Origin: Halocaridina rubra
Lineage: Eukaryota > Arthropoda > Malacostraca > Decapoda > Atyidae
Length of the DNA: 10,000 bases
Direction of reading: 5' to 3'
NCBI GenBank assembly: GCA_037179515.1
Contig: JAXCGZ010016192.1
Location: forward strand, 1 to 10,000
Notes under the pieces: generated by a model
What the model was told of the DNA's origin: nothing
The model's input: the letters and a program-made list of their open reading frames with translations, nothing else
Databases searched by the model: none
Position numbers and translations under genes: made by a program
Part shown: positions 1 to 8,148 of the stretch, one piece after another
Layout of the letters: each line of letters starts with the position of its first letter
Position numbering within the stretch: the stretch's first letter is position 1

Positions 1-128
1 TTTATATTCCTTTCTAGATGTTTTGTTTATGTTATTTATTTATATGTTTATATATTTATTCCTGTATATATATTGCTTATATTTTAATTCGAAAACAAAA
101 TCGTAACAACCATAAAAACGATACTGAC

Positions 129-186
<58 letters not shown>
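129..186. repeat. (AAT)n microsatellite
   Basis: An uninterrupted run of about 19 AAT units read on the plus strand, closed by the AT-rich sequence atact. Bases 1-128 before it are AT-rich with no recognisable coding or RNA feature. Confidence 0.97.
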
Positions 187-411
187 TACTATAGAATAGA
201 GTTACACTATATACGAATTCCTCGCCGTTAAGTTTTGAAGGACATAATGGCTACGTACATTGATTGCGCGCAGGGCCATTGGTATTGCAAAAGCAATGTG
301 TGGTAGGCCTCGGTACACGGCTTTTTATTAGTAAAAACTAGTTCGTAGAAAAATGGACAGCCTCGTGCAATATTTTTCTCGGTCTGAAAGACAAGTGATT
401 GGTTGATTTAC
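187..411. other. Anonymous non-repetitive DNA
   Basis: This stretch has more balanced composition than its flanks and includes a GC-rich patch near 265-280. I found no convincing coding frame, tRNA or transposon motif. The open frame on the minus strand that ends here is produced mainly by the neighbouring ATT array being read as poly-Ile. Confidence 0.6.
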
Positions 412-421
412 TATTATTATA

Positions 422-502
<81 letters not shown>

Positions 503-542
503 AATAATACTGTTATTATTGATATATTATTATAATTATTAT

Positions 543-603
<61 letters not shown>
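412..603. repeat. (ATT)n arrays with an internal switch to AAT
   Basis: Two long ATT runs, about 412-500 and 544-603, are separated by an interrupted AT-rich segment. At about 498-509 the motif switches from ATT to its complement AAT (attattaataataat), so a short stretch is self-complementary. It is microsatellite DNA with no gene. Confidence 0.95.
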
Positions 604-604
<1 letters not shown>

Positions 605-781
605 ACTCGCTGGATTCCAATTCTCTCATTGCCGTTCGTCTTCAGAGAGCGAACATCCATTTAAAAAATATAATGAATTTAATAAATAAAATGGGTTCAC
701 ACAAACACCAAGCCCATTATCCTACATGACTAACTAATTAGTCTAATTACTTAAGAGACACAACAACAATATCATCAACAA

Positions 782-782
782 C

Positions 783-855
<73 letters not shown>

Positions 856-870
856 CATCTATCTATCTAT

Positions 871-953
<83 letters not shown>
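782..953. repeat. Compound microsatellite AAT - CTAT - AT
   Basis: A (AAT)n run (783-854) preceded by AAC-like units passes into a few ATCT units (856-871) and then into about 40 AT dinucleotides (873-953). The ATCT to AT order is the same as in the larger array at 2671-2841. The 604-781 interval upstream is AT-rich anonymous sequence. Confidence 0.96.
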
Positions 954-956
<3 letters not shown>

Positions 957-986
957 ACATTAATTTTCTATTCTGAATGGAATTTG

Positions 987-1051
<65 letters not shown>
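987..1051. repeat. (AAT)n microsatellite
   Basis: An uninterrupted run of about 21 AAT/ATA units, 33 bp downstream of the AT array. It flanks a short non-repetitive island (1052-1230). Confidence 0.97.
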
Positions 1052-1052
<1 letters not shown>

Positions 1053-1230
1053 CCAACTCCCTGTATGTCTGTTTACATGAAAGCGCTCAAGCGACAGCAT
1101 GAGAAAGTAAGAGCCTTGTCTTCAAGCGATATCAGACGTGCCAAAACAGAAATTCTGAGAAAAGTGGACTAGGCCATATAGCCGTGTTTTATGTACGGGT
1201 TTTAGTACATACGCTGCTTCCATTCTTTTT
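1052..1230 (+). other. Non-repetitive island with a short charged reading frame
   Basis: Between two AAT arrays lies about 180 bp of balanced sequence. From the ATG at 1077 it reads as a 31-residue, strongly basic and probably helical peptide (contains KALKRQHEKVRAL and SDIRRAKTEILRKVD), ending at TAG 1170-1172. A 7-bp stem with an 8-nt loop (tatgtac / gtacata) lies at 1190-1211. The peptide is too short to name; it could be a fragment of an exon or a transposon, or chance. Confidence 0.3.
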
Positions 1231-1374
1231 AATAATAATAATTAAAAATAAAAATAATTAATAATAATAATAATAATAATTAATAATAATAATAATAATA
1301 ATTAATAAAAATAATAATTCAAAATAATAATAATTAATAATAATAATAACAATAATAATAATAATAATAATAAC

Positions 1375-1440
<66 letters not shown>
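1231..1440. repeat. Imperfect (AAT)n array
   Basis: About 210 bp of AAT units. The left half is broken by ATTAAA, AAAAT and AAC variants, while the right end (about 1374-1440) is nearly pure. This suggests an old array whose right part expanded more recently. Confidence 0.95.
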
Positions 1441-2051
<611 letters not shown>

Positions 2052-2060
<9 letters not shown>

Positions 2061-2297
2061 GTCAGCAGACTTATTGAATACCCCTTTGGATGTATGGGAT
2101 TAATAGTGGAACAATATCTTCTCTTTGCTGAACATCACCTCGAGTTAAACTGTCTGTCTTGCAAATCTCGTTAATATAAATAAAAATAAGTTCGATAAAT
2201 AAATAAGTAAATATTTAAAAGTTATAATAATACTTTATCCCGTCTTCAGTTTACTGTTAGGTCTATAAATAACTTTCCTAAATTTATGTAACGGTAT
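2052..2297. other. Gene-free AT-rich DNA
   Basis: Anonymous sequence with an A/T-rich core (about 2172-2235). No coding frame, RNA gene or repeat unit is recognised. Confidence 0.5.
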
Positions 2298-2320
2298 TTG
2301 CTCGACAGAGGCGTGTGATT

Positions 2321-2622
2321 GCTAACCTAAAAAAGCGCTCAAGTGTTAGAAATATTTGCTAGCATTGCATGAAGGACTCTTCTAAACTATGCAAACTATT
2401 TGCTAGCTTTATACGTAATGCTATTACTGAAGTGATAGCATCATTTGCTAGCTACGTTTGTAGAATAATTTCTCAGAGATTTCAATAGTTGCTAGCTTGC
2501 TCTTCAGGTGTTACTTTGTGTTAATAAAAAAATTGTCTGGGTTTGCATGAAGAACTGCCTGTACGTGTTATATTTAACTGCTAGCTTTGTGTGTGTGACT
2601 ATATTTAAATGTACTGGTATTT
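2321..2622. repeat. Decayed 44-45 bp minisatellite with GCTAGC core
   Basis: The palindrome GCTAGC occurs at 2358, 2402, 2447, 2491 and 2580, with spacings of 44, 45, 44 and 89 bp; the last is two periods. A related gctaac sits at 2321. The bases just before the core are also similar (ATTTGCTAGC or a close variant), while the rest of each unit has diverged strongly. The regular spacing supports an old tandem array in which only the core remains recognisable, or a periodic protein-binding site. Confidence 0.6.
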
Positions 2623-2670
2623 GAGAACTCTGTATGTGTATGGAGGACTATGTGTTAAGTGATAAAAGTT

Positions 2671-2899
<229 letters not shown>

Positions 2900-3120
2900 A
2901 TACTTTAACCTATCCAGTAATCCGTTTTAAAGTAATTTCATTGGAATTTGAAGATAATTAACTGCATCACTGTTACCTAGTCTAACTCTCTAGTGCCTCA
3001 AGAGTTTAACCAGACTTTTTTTTCTTTATCATTGCATCTTAACCATGCGAAGTCCTTATGTGGTACATACGCATCAATGCTCACTTTCATTGCCACTCGA
3101 GTCATTTACTTTCGCTATTG

Positions 3121-3415
3121 GGAAGAAAAAGAAAATATATGATAATGGCCAAGAAGAGAGAGAAGGGACTAAATCTGACGAAGAAGGGACTGGAGAAGGA
3201 AATAAAATGAAGAAGAAGAAGAAGAAAAAGAAGAAGAAGAAAAAGAAGTATCTGGAAACTAATATGAATAAGAAGTAGAATTGTCAGTTGAAAAAGGAAT
3301 TGGTATTATAAAGAAAGAAAAAAAAATAAACTGAAGAAGAAGAAGTAGGAAAGTAAGTTGAAGTAGGAAAATGAATTGAAACTAAAGAAAAGAGAAGAAG
3401 AAGAGGAGGAAATAT
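3121..3415. repeat. Polypurine AAG-rich tract
   Basis: Nearly 300 bp are dominated by A and G on the plus strand, with a pure GAA/AAAG core at 3209-3249 and further AAG clusters near 3334-3348 and 3388-3412. The open frames here encode Lys/Glu on the plus strand and Phe/Leu/Ser on the minus strand, so they are composition artefacts. Confidence 0.85.
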
Positions 3416-3556
3416 GACGGAGAACCGGTTCAGCCAGTTTTTATAGACATGACAAGACACCATCACACGAACCAGAGTTAAGGGTAACATTACAAGATCT
3501 CCCATGCACAGAGTCTTCTATTCTGATATTTCTATAATGCACAGATGTGTTTAACC

Positions 3557-3593
3557 AATAATAATAATAATAATAATAAGAAGAAGAAGAAGA
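3557..3593. repeat. (AAT)n-(AAG)n compound microsatellite
   Basis: About seven AAT units pass in register into about five AAG units. The same AAT to AAG transition occurs at 7916-8012. Confidence 0.95.
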
Positions 3594-3728
3594 CGCACCT
3601 TACTTCCTTGGTTTATGTTTTTCACTCATATTTTCTGCAGTGGCGAAAGTTGATATCTATCCTAGAGAGTTGTTTAGTATCCTTGTACCTCCCATAAATT
3701 ATTTTCTCTTCATTTTCTTTCTTTCCCC

Positions 3729-3896
3729 TGGGATGGAGAACAAGAATACTTTCTCCGTGTTCGCTTGCGTGTCCTAAAAGTCGACTAAATGGGGAGGAGC
3801 GAGAGATGAGGAATTCTCCTCTTGCCTTCGTATTTTCCTCCCTCGACAAACCATATCTGTCCTTTCACTAGCCTCCCCCACCCCATATATGGGATA
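3729..3896. repeat. Dispersed repeat, copy A
   Basis: This segment aligns by eye with 8913-9066 in the same orientation. Shared landmarks in order are caagaatac, ctccgtgttc, gggaG-AGcga, atctcct or attctcct, attttcctccctc, and a final C-rich stretch followed by tata-ggga. Copy A carries roughly 10 extra bases between the ctcct and attttcc blocks. The arrangement resembles a high-copy interspersed family that I associate with decapod genomes, but the family name is not certain. No coding capacity is seen. Confidence 0.6.
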
Positions 3897-3905
3897 CAGC
3901 GATAG

Positions 3906-4574
<669 letters not shown>

Positions 4575-4666
4575 TTTTTTTTTTTTTTTTTTTTGGTCTT
4601 CTTCTTCTTCATCTTCTTTCTTTTTTTTATTATTTCTTCTACTTTTTCTTCTTTTTCTTCTTCTTC
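4575..4666. repeat. T20 homopolymer and CTT-rich polypyrimidine tract
   Basis: Twenty consecutive T (4575-4594), then GG, then imperfect CTT/TTC units to 4666. The plus-strand frame over it is Phe/Ser/Leu-rich and not a gene. The tract is the complement class of the AAG array at 3121-3415. Confidence 0.9.
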
Positions 4667-4940
4667 AAGCAAGAAAGGAAATATCCCTTAACCACTTTCT
4701 TTAGCTTTTCTTTCACTTCGCCAGTTTTAAGTATCTTTTTTTCTTCTATTTTCATTATTCCACTAAGCCACCTTCGAATACCTGCCTGGTAATACAGAAT
4801 TACTGAGTCACACTAAGGTAACGCATTGATGGATCATGACACTGATAGCGTTTTAAGCCAACCAGCAACCTTTATTCAATTTCGCTAAACCTTATATCCT
4901 TGGTGTAAGGATTAATATTCGCTTAATGAACATACCTCGT
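4667..4940. other. Gene-free DNA before the LINE fragment
   Basis: Anonymous sequence. No coding frame, promoter motif or transposon end is recognised. Confidence 0.5.
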
Positions 4941-4980
4941 ACATACATACATACATACATACATCCGTTCATCCATCCAC
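4941..4980. repeat. (ACAT)6 and CATC-like tetranucleotide repeat
   Basis: Six ACAT units (4941-4964) are followed by degenerate CATC units. A second tetranucleotide cluster, catgcatgcatgca, sits at about 5028-5041 exactly where reverse-transcriptase homology begins. The LINE 5' junction is therefore bordered by tetranucleotide repeats. Confidence 0.9.
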
Positions 4981-4983
4981 CTT

Positions 4984-6270
4984 ATGTTTGTACGTACCCA
5001 CATACATACGTTCGTGCTGCGTGCGTACATGCATGCATGCAAAGTTATGGAGAAACTACTAAGGAAACATATCTCTCTTCACTTGGAATCCTTCAACTTT
5101 TTGTCAGTGAGGCAACATGGCTTCAGAGAAGGTAGATCAACAGTAACAAACTTATTAGAATTTTATGATGAGGTAAGCCAAATCTTACAGGAAAGAGAGG
5201 GCTGGGCAGATTGCATATTCCTAGACTTCCAGAAAGCGTTTGACACTGGGAGACTTATTAGGAAGCTGCAAGCAATGGCTAGAATAGGTGGAAATGTTTT
5301 GGAATGGATAAAAACTTACTTAGGAGGAAGGGGACAGAGGGTTAGAGTAAGACACTCAGTGTCTGAATGGAGAAGAGTTAGTAGTGGAGTTCCACAGGGT
5401 TCAGTTTTAGGGCCACTTTTGTTCCTTGTATATGTAAATGACCTACCAGAGTCTGTAAATTCATTCATGAATATGTTTGCAGATGATGCAAAGATTGTGA
5501 AGAAAGTAAAAAACGAGAATAATGGTAGAGAACTTCAGGAGGATCTAAATAATCTGCATGAGTGGTCAGAAAAGTGGCTAATGAAATTCAATACTTCCAA
5601 ATGTAAGGTAATGAGAATGGGTTCAAATGCAAGAAGGCCCAAGCTTGACTACTCGGTGGCAGGAGTACAACTTCAAGAGACAGAAAATGAGAGAGATCTA
5701 GGAGTAAACATACTGGCAGATTTGTCTCCAGAAATACATATAAATGGCATAGTAAGGGCAGCATATGCATTCTTATCAAATGTAAGGGTAGCCTTCAGGC
5801 ACATGGACAAGGAAATGTTCAGAAATATTTATGTAACCTATGTGAGGCCAAAACTCGAATATGCAGCCCCCTTTTGGAATCCACACTTGAAAAAGCACAT
5901 AGCTAAGCTTGAAAAGGTTCAAAGACATGCCACGGAACTGGTGCCAGAAATACGCAATCTCAGTTATGATGAGAGGCTGAGGGAATTAGACTTACCATCA
6001 CTCGAAGCTAGAAGAGTGAGGGGGGATATGGTGACAGTCTTTAAATTCCTTCATGGTTATGATAGAGTGGATAGGGATCGATATTTTGATATGGCTGGCT
6101 CTAGAACTAGAGGTCATAGTTTGAAGCTTCGTAAGAAAACTTCTTTGCAGGATGTAAGGAAATACTTTTTCAGTGTAAGAGTAGTTGATAATTGGAATTG
6201 GCTAAGCGAGGAGGTAGTTAATGCTATCTCAATCCATAGTTTTAAGGACAGGTATGATAAGTATCACTAA
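4984..6270 (+). CDS. Partial LINE reverse transcriptase (CR1/L2-like), 5'-truncated
   Basis: The product would be an RNA-directed DNA polymerase that copies LINE RNA at a nicked target. The frame is open for 428 codons. Residues 1-18 are flanking repeat read through, so the ATG at 4984 is fortuitous; homology starts near residue 19 (CKVMEKLL). Visible blocks are RQHGFREGRS (43-52), the palm motif FLDFQKAFD with catalytic Asp81 (79-87), GVPQGSVLGPLL (135-146), and FADD with catalytic Asp167/168 (165-168). Then come the thumb-like LGVNI region (239-243) and a C-terminal region with YVRPKLEYAAPFWNPHLKK (286-304), RNLSYDERLRELDLPSLEARR and RKYFFSVRVVDNWN. Immediately after FDT (residue 88) the usual Val-Pro-His appears to be missing, an in-frame deletion. 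The endonuclease domain is absent, so it cannot retrotranspose alone. Family-level identity is firm; the exact clade (CR1, L2 or relative) is inferred. Confidence 0.9.
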   Translation: MFVRTHIHTFVLRAYMHACKVMEKLLRKHISLHLESFNFLSVRQHGFREGRSTVTNLLEFYDEVSQILQEREGWADCIFLDFQKAFDTGRLIRKLQAMARIGGNVLEWIKTYLGGRGQRVRVRHSVSEWRRVSSGVPQGSVLGPLLFLVYVNDLPESVNSFMNMFADDAKIVKKVKNENNGRELQEDLNNLHEWSEKWLMKFNTSKCKVMRMGSNARRPKLDYSVAGVQLQETENERDLGVNILADLSPEIHINGIVRAAYAFLSNVRVAFRHMDKEMFRNIYVTYVRPKLEYAAPFWNPHLKKHIAKLEKVQRHATELVPEIRNLSYDERLRELDLPSLEARRVRGDMVTVFKFLHGYDRVDRDRYFDMAGSRTRGHSLKLRKKTSLQDVRKYFFSVRVVDNWNWLSEEVVNAISIHSFKDRYDKYH

Positions 6271-6295
6271 GTCTAAAATGGAACCGATGAGGAGA

Positions 6296-6326
6296 CGGGA
6301 AGATACGAGCTTTGGGCTCTTTCCCG
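6296..6326 (+). promoter_or_regulatory. Putative LINE 3'UTR stem-loop
   Basis: An outer 6-bp stem (cgggaa 6296-6301 with ttcccg 6321-6326) encloses an inner 4-bp stem (gagc 6307-6310 with gctc 6316-6319). The terminal loop is tttgg, with an asymmetric internal bulge (gatac against t). It lies between the stop codon and the tandem tail. L2/CR1-type elements such as eel UnaL2 use a 3' stem-loop for recognition by their own reverse transcriptase, so this position suggests the same role. The function is inferred from structure and place only. Confidence 0.55.
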
Positions 6327-6330
6327 TAAA

Positions 6331-6361
6331 CACAATTAGGTAATCACAATTAGGTAATCAC
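6331..6361 (+). repeat. 14-bp tandem tail of the LINE
   Basis: Two exact copies of cacaattaggtaat (6331-6344 and 6345-6358) plus cac (6359-6361) follow a partial unit, gtaaa. A terminal short tandem repeat is the usual 3' end of CR1/L2-group LINEs and is generated by slippage during priming. It marks the 3' boundary of the element. Confidence 0.8.
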
Positions 6362-6596
6362 ACACCTCTGTAGCTCAGTTCCTTTCTCCTCATGTATTTG
6401 TCTTATTTCAAGACACGACTGTCCAACTACTGACCCTTATTGTCTTTTGTGACTGCAACTGAACAAACGCTCTTAGATAAATATTATTCTTTCATGACGT
6501 CCATTGCAGCATCCGGGTCTCTTTCTCTCCTGATTTCTCCATTATTGGAGAAAAGTCTAGTGTTTCATGTTGTTATACTGAAATTGGATCATTGTC
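6362..6596. other. Gene-free DNA after the LINE
   Basis: No gene is recognised. A 6-bp inverted repeat (ttctcc / ggagaa with a 6-base loop) lies at 6535-6552. It is not followed by a T tract and is probably incidental. Confidence 0.5.
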
Positions 6597-6723
6597 ATTA
6601 GTAGTATTAGTAAATAATAGGAGTAGTAGTAGTAGCAGGAGTATCAGTGGGAGTAAGAATAGCAATAGCAGTAGTAGTAAGAGTAGTAGTAGTAGCAATA
6701 TTAGTAGTAGTAATAGTAGTAGA
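6597..6723. repeat. Imperfect (AGT)n microsatellite
   Basis: About 127 bp of AGT/GTA trinucleotides with frequent AAT, AGC and AGG variants. Read in frame it gives a Ser/Asn-rich artefact. The many interruptions suggest an old array. Confidence 0.9.
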
Positions 6724-6928
6724 GATCATCTAATTTTAGCGGTTAAGGACCCATACAAAGTTAAAATTAAAGGATCTTTCACTTACATTGACCTCTGTTA
6801 TATACTACCTCAGTTTACTATCTACAATGATAAGTAAAATCCCCTATATTTTTAACAGAATTTTTTATCTTATTTCGCTGAAATTATAGTCTTAAATTGC
6901 AATAATTCATTTAATAATATACCATCCA

Positions 6929-6948
6929 TATCTTCCCCTACATAATTA
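6929..6948. repeat. Target-site duplication, left copy
   Basis: The 20-bp sequence tatcttccYctacataatta occurs here with C at the variable position and at 7141-7160 with T, so 19 of 20 bases match in direct orientation. The pair brackets the tRNA-like SINE and ends abruptly on both sides, as expected of a retroposition footprint. Confidence 0.85.
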
Positions 6949-7140
6949 GTAGTCACTGTTGCAAAGCGGTAGCGTCCGCGACTCTGAGGCAGCAGGTCGA
7001 GGCTTAGCGCCCCACAACGGTCTGAGGTTAGCAAGGGCATGCACTCAGGCTTACGATTCCATCTGCCAAAACAAGTCCTTCTCAAAAAGGCAACCATCCT
7101 AGCCCTTGGTATAAAAGGGTCCGTGACGTAAAACCGGTTT
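6949..7140 (+). mobile_element. tRNA-derived SINE insertion (192 bp)
   Basis: The segment lies exactly between two 20-bp direct repeats. Its first 70 bases resemble a tRNA. A box A-like ttgcaaagcgg occurs near 6959, the segment gactctgagg looks like an anticodon loop (CTG, Gln-like), and a degenerate box B-like ggtcgaggctt lies about 35 bases downstream, lacking one T of the usual GGTTCGA. The remainder (about 7015-7140) is a non-tRNA body ending in aaccggttt, with no poly(A). SINEs are transcribed by RNA polymerase III from these internal boxes and mobilised by a partner LINE. The tail does not match that of the LINE at 5038-6361, so that LINE is probably not its partner. Confidence 0.7.
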
Positions 7141-7160
7141 TATCTTCCTCTACATAATTA
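7141..7160. repeat. Target-site duplication, right copy
   Basis: This is the right-hand partner of the 20-bp repeat at 6929-6948, differing at one base. It sets the SINE 3' boundary at 7140. Confidence 0.85.
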
Positions 7161-7680
7161 TTCCAGTCTTTCCCTATTTAATATGGCCATTCATTTTTTG
7201 TCTTCCAGCCAAGCAAAACTTTGTAATTGTTGCGTCCTTTCATCTCGCATGCAAAATGATTGACTTCTGACAATGAAATTTTCATTCGTCATTATACTAT
7301 GTTGTATTGTTACCTCTCTAGGCTCCAGAATCCAGTATGATCCGGTTTAAATTGGTATTTGTATGTTAATTGATGATATATGGTAATTATACCCCATATC
7401 CTGTCTCTTTTATCATTATCCAAGCGGCAGTTCCATTGTTATGTTCCATAATTTCCCTCCGACGCCCATACATTCTCAAGGTCAGTGTTTGCATTACAGA
7501 TTCCCAGACGTGGGAGATGAAGCCGTTTATCTTTTCTAGAGGAATATATTGCTATGCGATGTTGTTTTGACATCAGAGCAATTCTTTACGTTGAATTCTG
7601 TTAATTTTATGTTGAATTCATTAATTATTGTTTTTGTTTTGTTTACTGTGTCATTATTAATCCTTATTCAAATGGAGGTG
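7161..7680. other. Gene-free intergenic DNA
   Basis: A 66-codon open frame from the ATG at 7370 has no recognisable motif and sits in AT-rich DNA, so I do not call it a gene. A donor-like aag/gtcagt occurs near 7480 without any supporting exon. No transposon ends are seen. Confidence 0.5.
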
Positions 7681-7779
7681 GTCACTGACAGGTCGGAGCA
7701 GGGGAATTAAGTCTAGATGTCTTTCCTTACGTCATGCGGGGCTCGAACGGCATTTTACCACTGAGCTACCACTGTCCCC
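7681..7779 (-). mobile_element. Degenerate tRNA-derived SINE with deleted anticodon arm
   Basis: Read on the minus strand from 7779, the sequence begins ggggacagtgg and then has a perfect box A match, TAGCTCAGTGG (7758-7768). Only about 8 bases later comes a box B-like cgTTCGAGCCCC. A normal tRNA has 30-40 bases between these boxes, so the anticodon arm is missing. The tRNA-like part covers 7734-7779; the rest of the call, to about 7681, is presumed SINE body with an undefined 3' end. It is not a functional tRNA gene. Confidence 0.6.
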
Positions 7780-7915
7780 AGTTTTCAAGACAGATAATTT
7801 CATAAAAATATCTCTTAAAGATAAATTTACCCCCCTTTGGCTTTAAGAAAAAAAAAACATATTTTACTAGTAGAATAATGAAGATGACAAAATGCTTTGA
7901 AGCTTCTTCATTTTC

Positions 7916-7996
<81 letters not shown>

Positions 7997-8012
7997 AAGA
8001 AGAAGAAAAAGA
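7916..8012. repeat. (AAT)26-(AAG)n compound microsatellite
   Basis: An uninterrupted AAT array (7916-7993) changes through gag into AAG/AAA units (7994-8012), mirroring the smaller array at 3557-3593. Confidence 0.97.
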
Positions 8013-8148
8013 ATTTAAATTTCTACCCCTTTAAACAATGAATACATTTACCTCTAAAAGGTTTTATATTATTTAGGTGATATTTTCAGAGAACGTCTTA
8101 TTCTATCTTTACTTTACAGTACACTGTATACTATCATTCTGTCCAAGG

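Larger units (their letters stand above)
5038..6361 (+). mobile_element. 5'-truncated CR1/L2-like non-LTR retrotransposon (LINE)
   Basis: The segment carries most of a reverse transcriptase, a C-terminal region, a stop codon, a 91-bp 3'UTR with a stem-loop, and a short tandem-repeat tail in place of poly(A). Tandem-repeat tails are characteristic of CR1/L2-group LINEs. The 5' boundary is where RT-like sequence (CKVMEKLL) emerges from a CATG repeat, so the endonuclease, ORF1 and the first RT block are absent, as expected for incomplete target-primed reverse transcription. The 3' end looks intact. I found no clear target-site duplication. The single long open frame implies a fairly young insertion. 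Confidence 0.88.

Noticed and set aside
328..660. Open minus-strand frame rich in Ile
   Set aside because: It is the ATT arrays read as poly-Ile; the non-repeat ends show no protein-like signal.
859..1056. Minus-strand Leu/Tyr-Ile frame
   Set aside because: Produced entirely by AAT and AT microsatellites.
3045..3505. Lys/Glu-rich plus-strand frame and Phe/Ser-rich minus-strand frame
   Set aside because: Composition artefacts of the polypurine tract with no domain or conserved motif.
6331..6361. ttagg in the LINE tail as arthropod telomere repeat
   Set aside because: The repeat unit is 14 bp (cacaattaggtaat), not tandem TTAGG; the match is incidental.
6592..6837. Ser/Asn-rich plus-strand frame
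   Set aside because: AGT trinucleotide repeat in frame; the tail after it has no recognisable features.
6955..7020. Functional tRNA gene
   Set aside because: Box B is degenerate, the arms do not pair well, and the segment sits inside a target-site duplication as a SINE head.
6870..7097. 75-codon minus-strand frame
   Set aside because: It runs antisense through the SINE and its target-site duplication, so it cannot be an original gene.
7370..7570. 66-codon plus-strand frame with hydrophobic stretches
   Set aside because: Isolated, no recognised motif, typical of chance in AT-rich DNA; there is no splice context strong enough to make it an exon.
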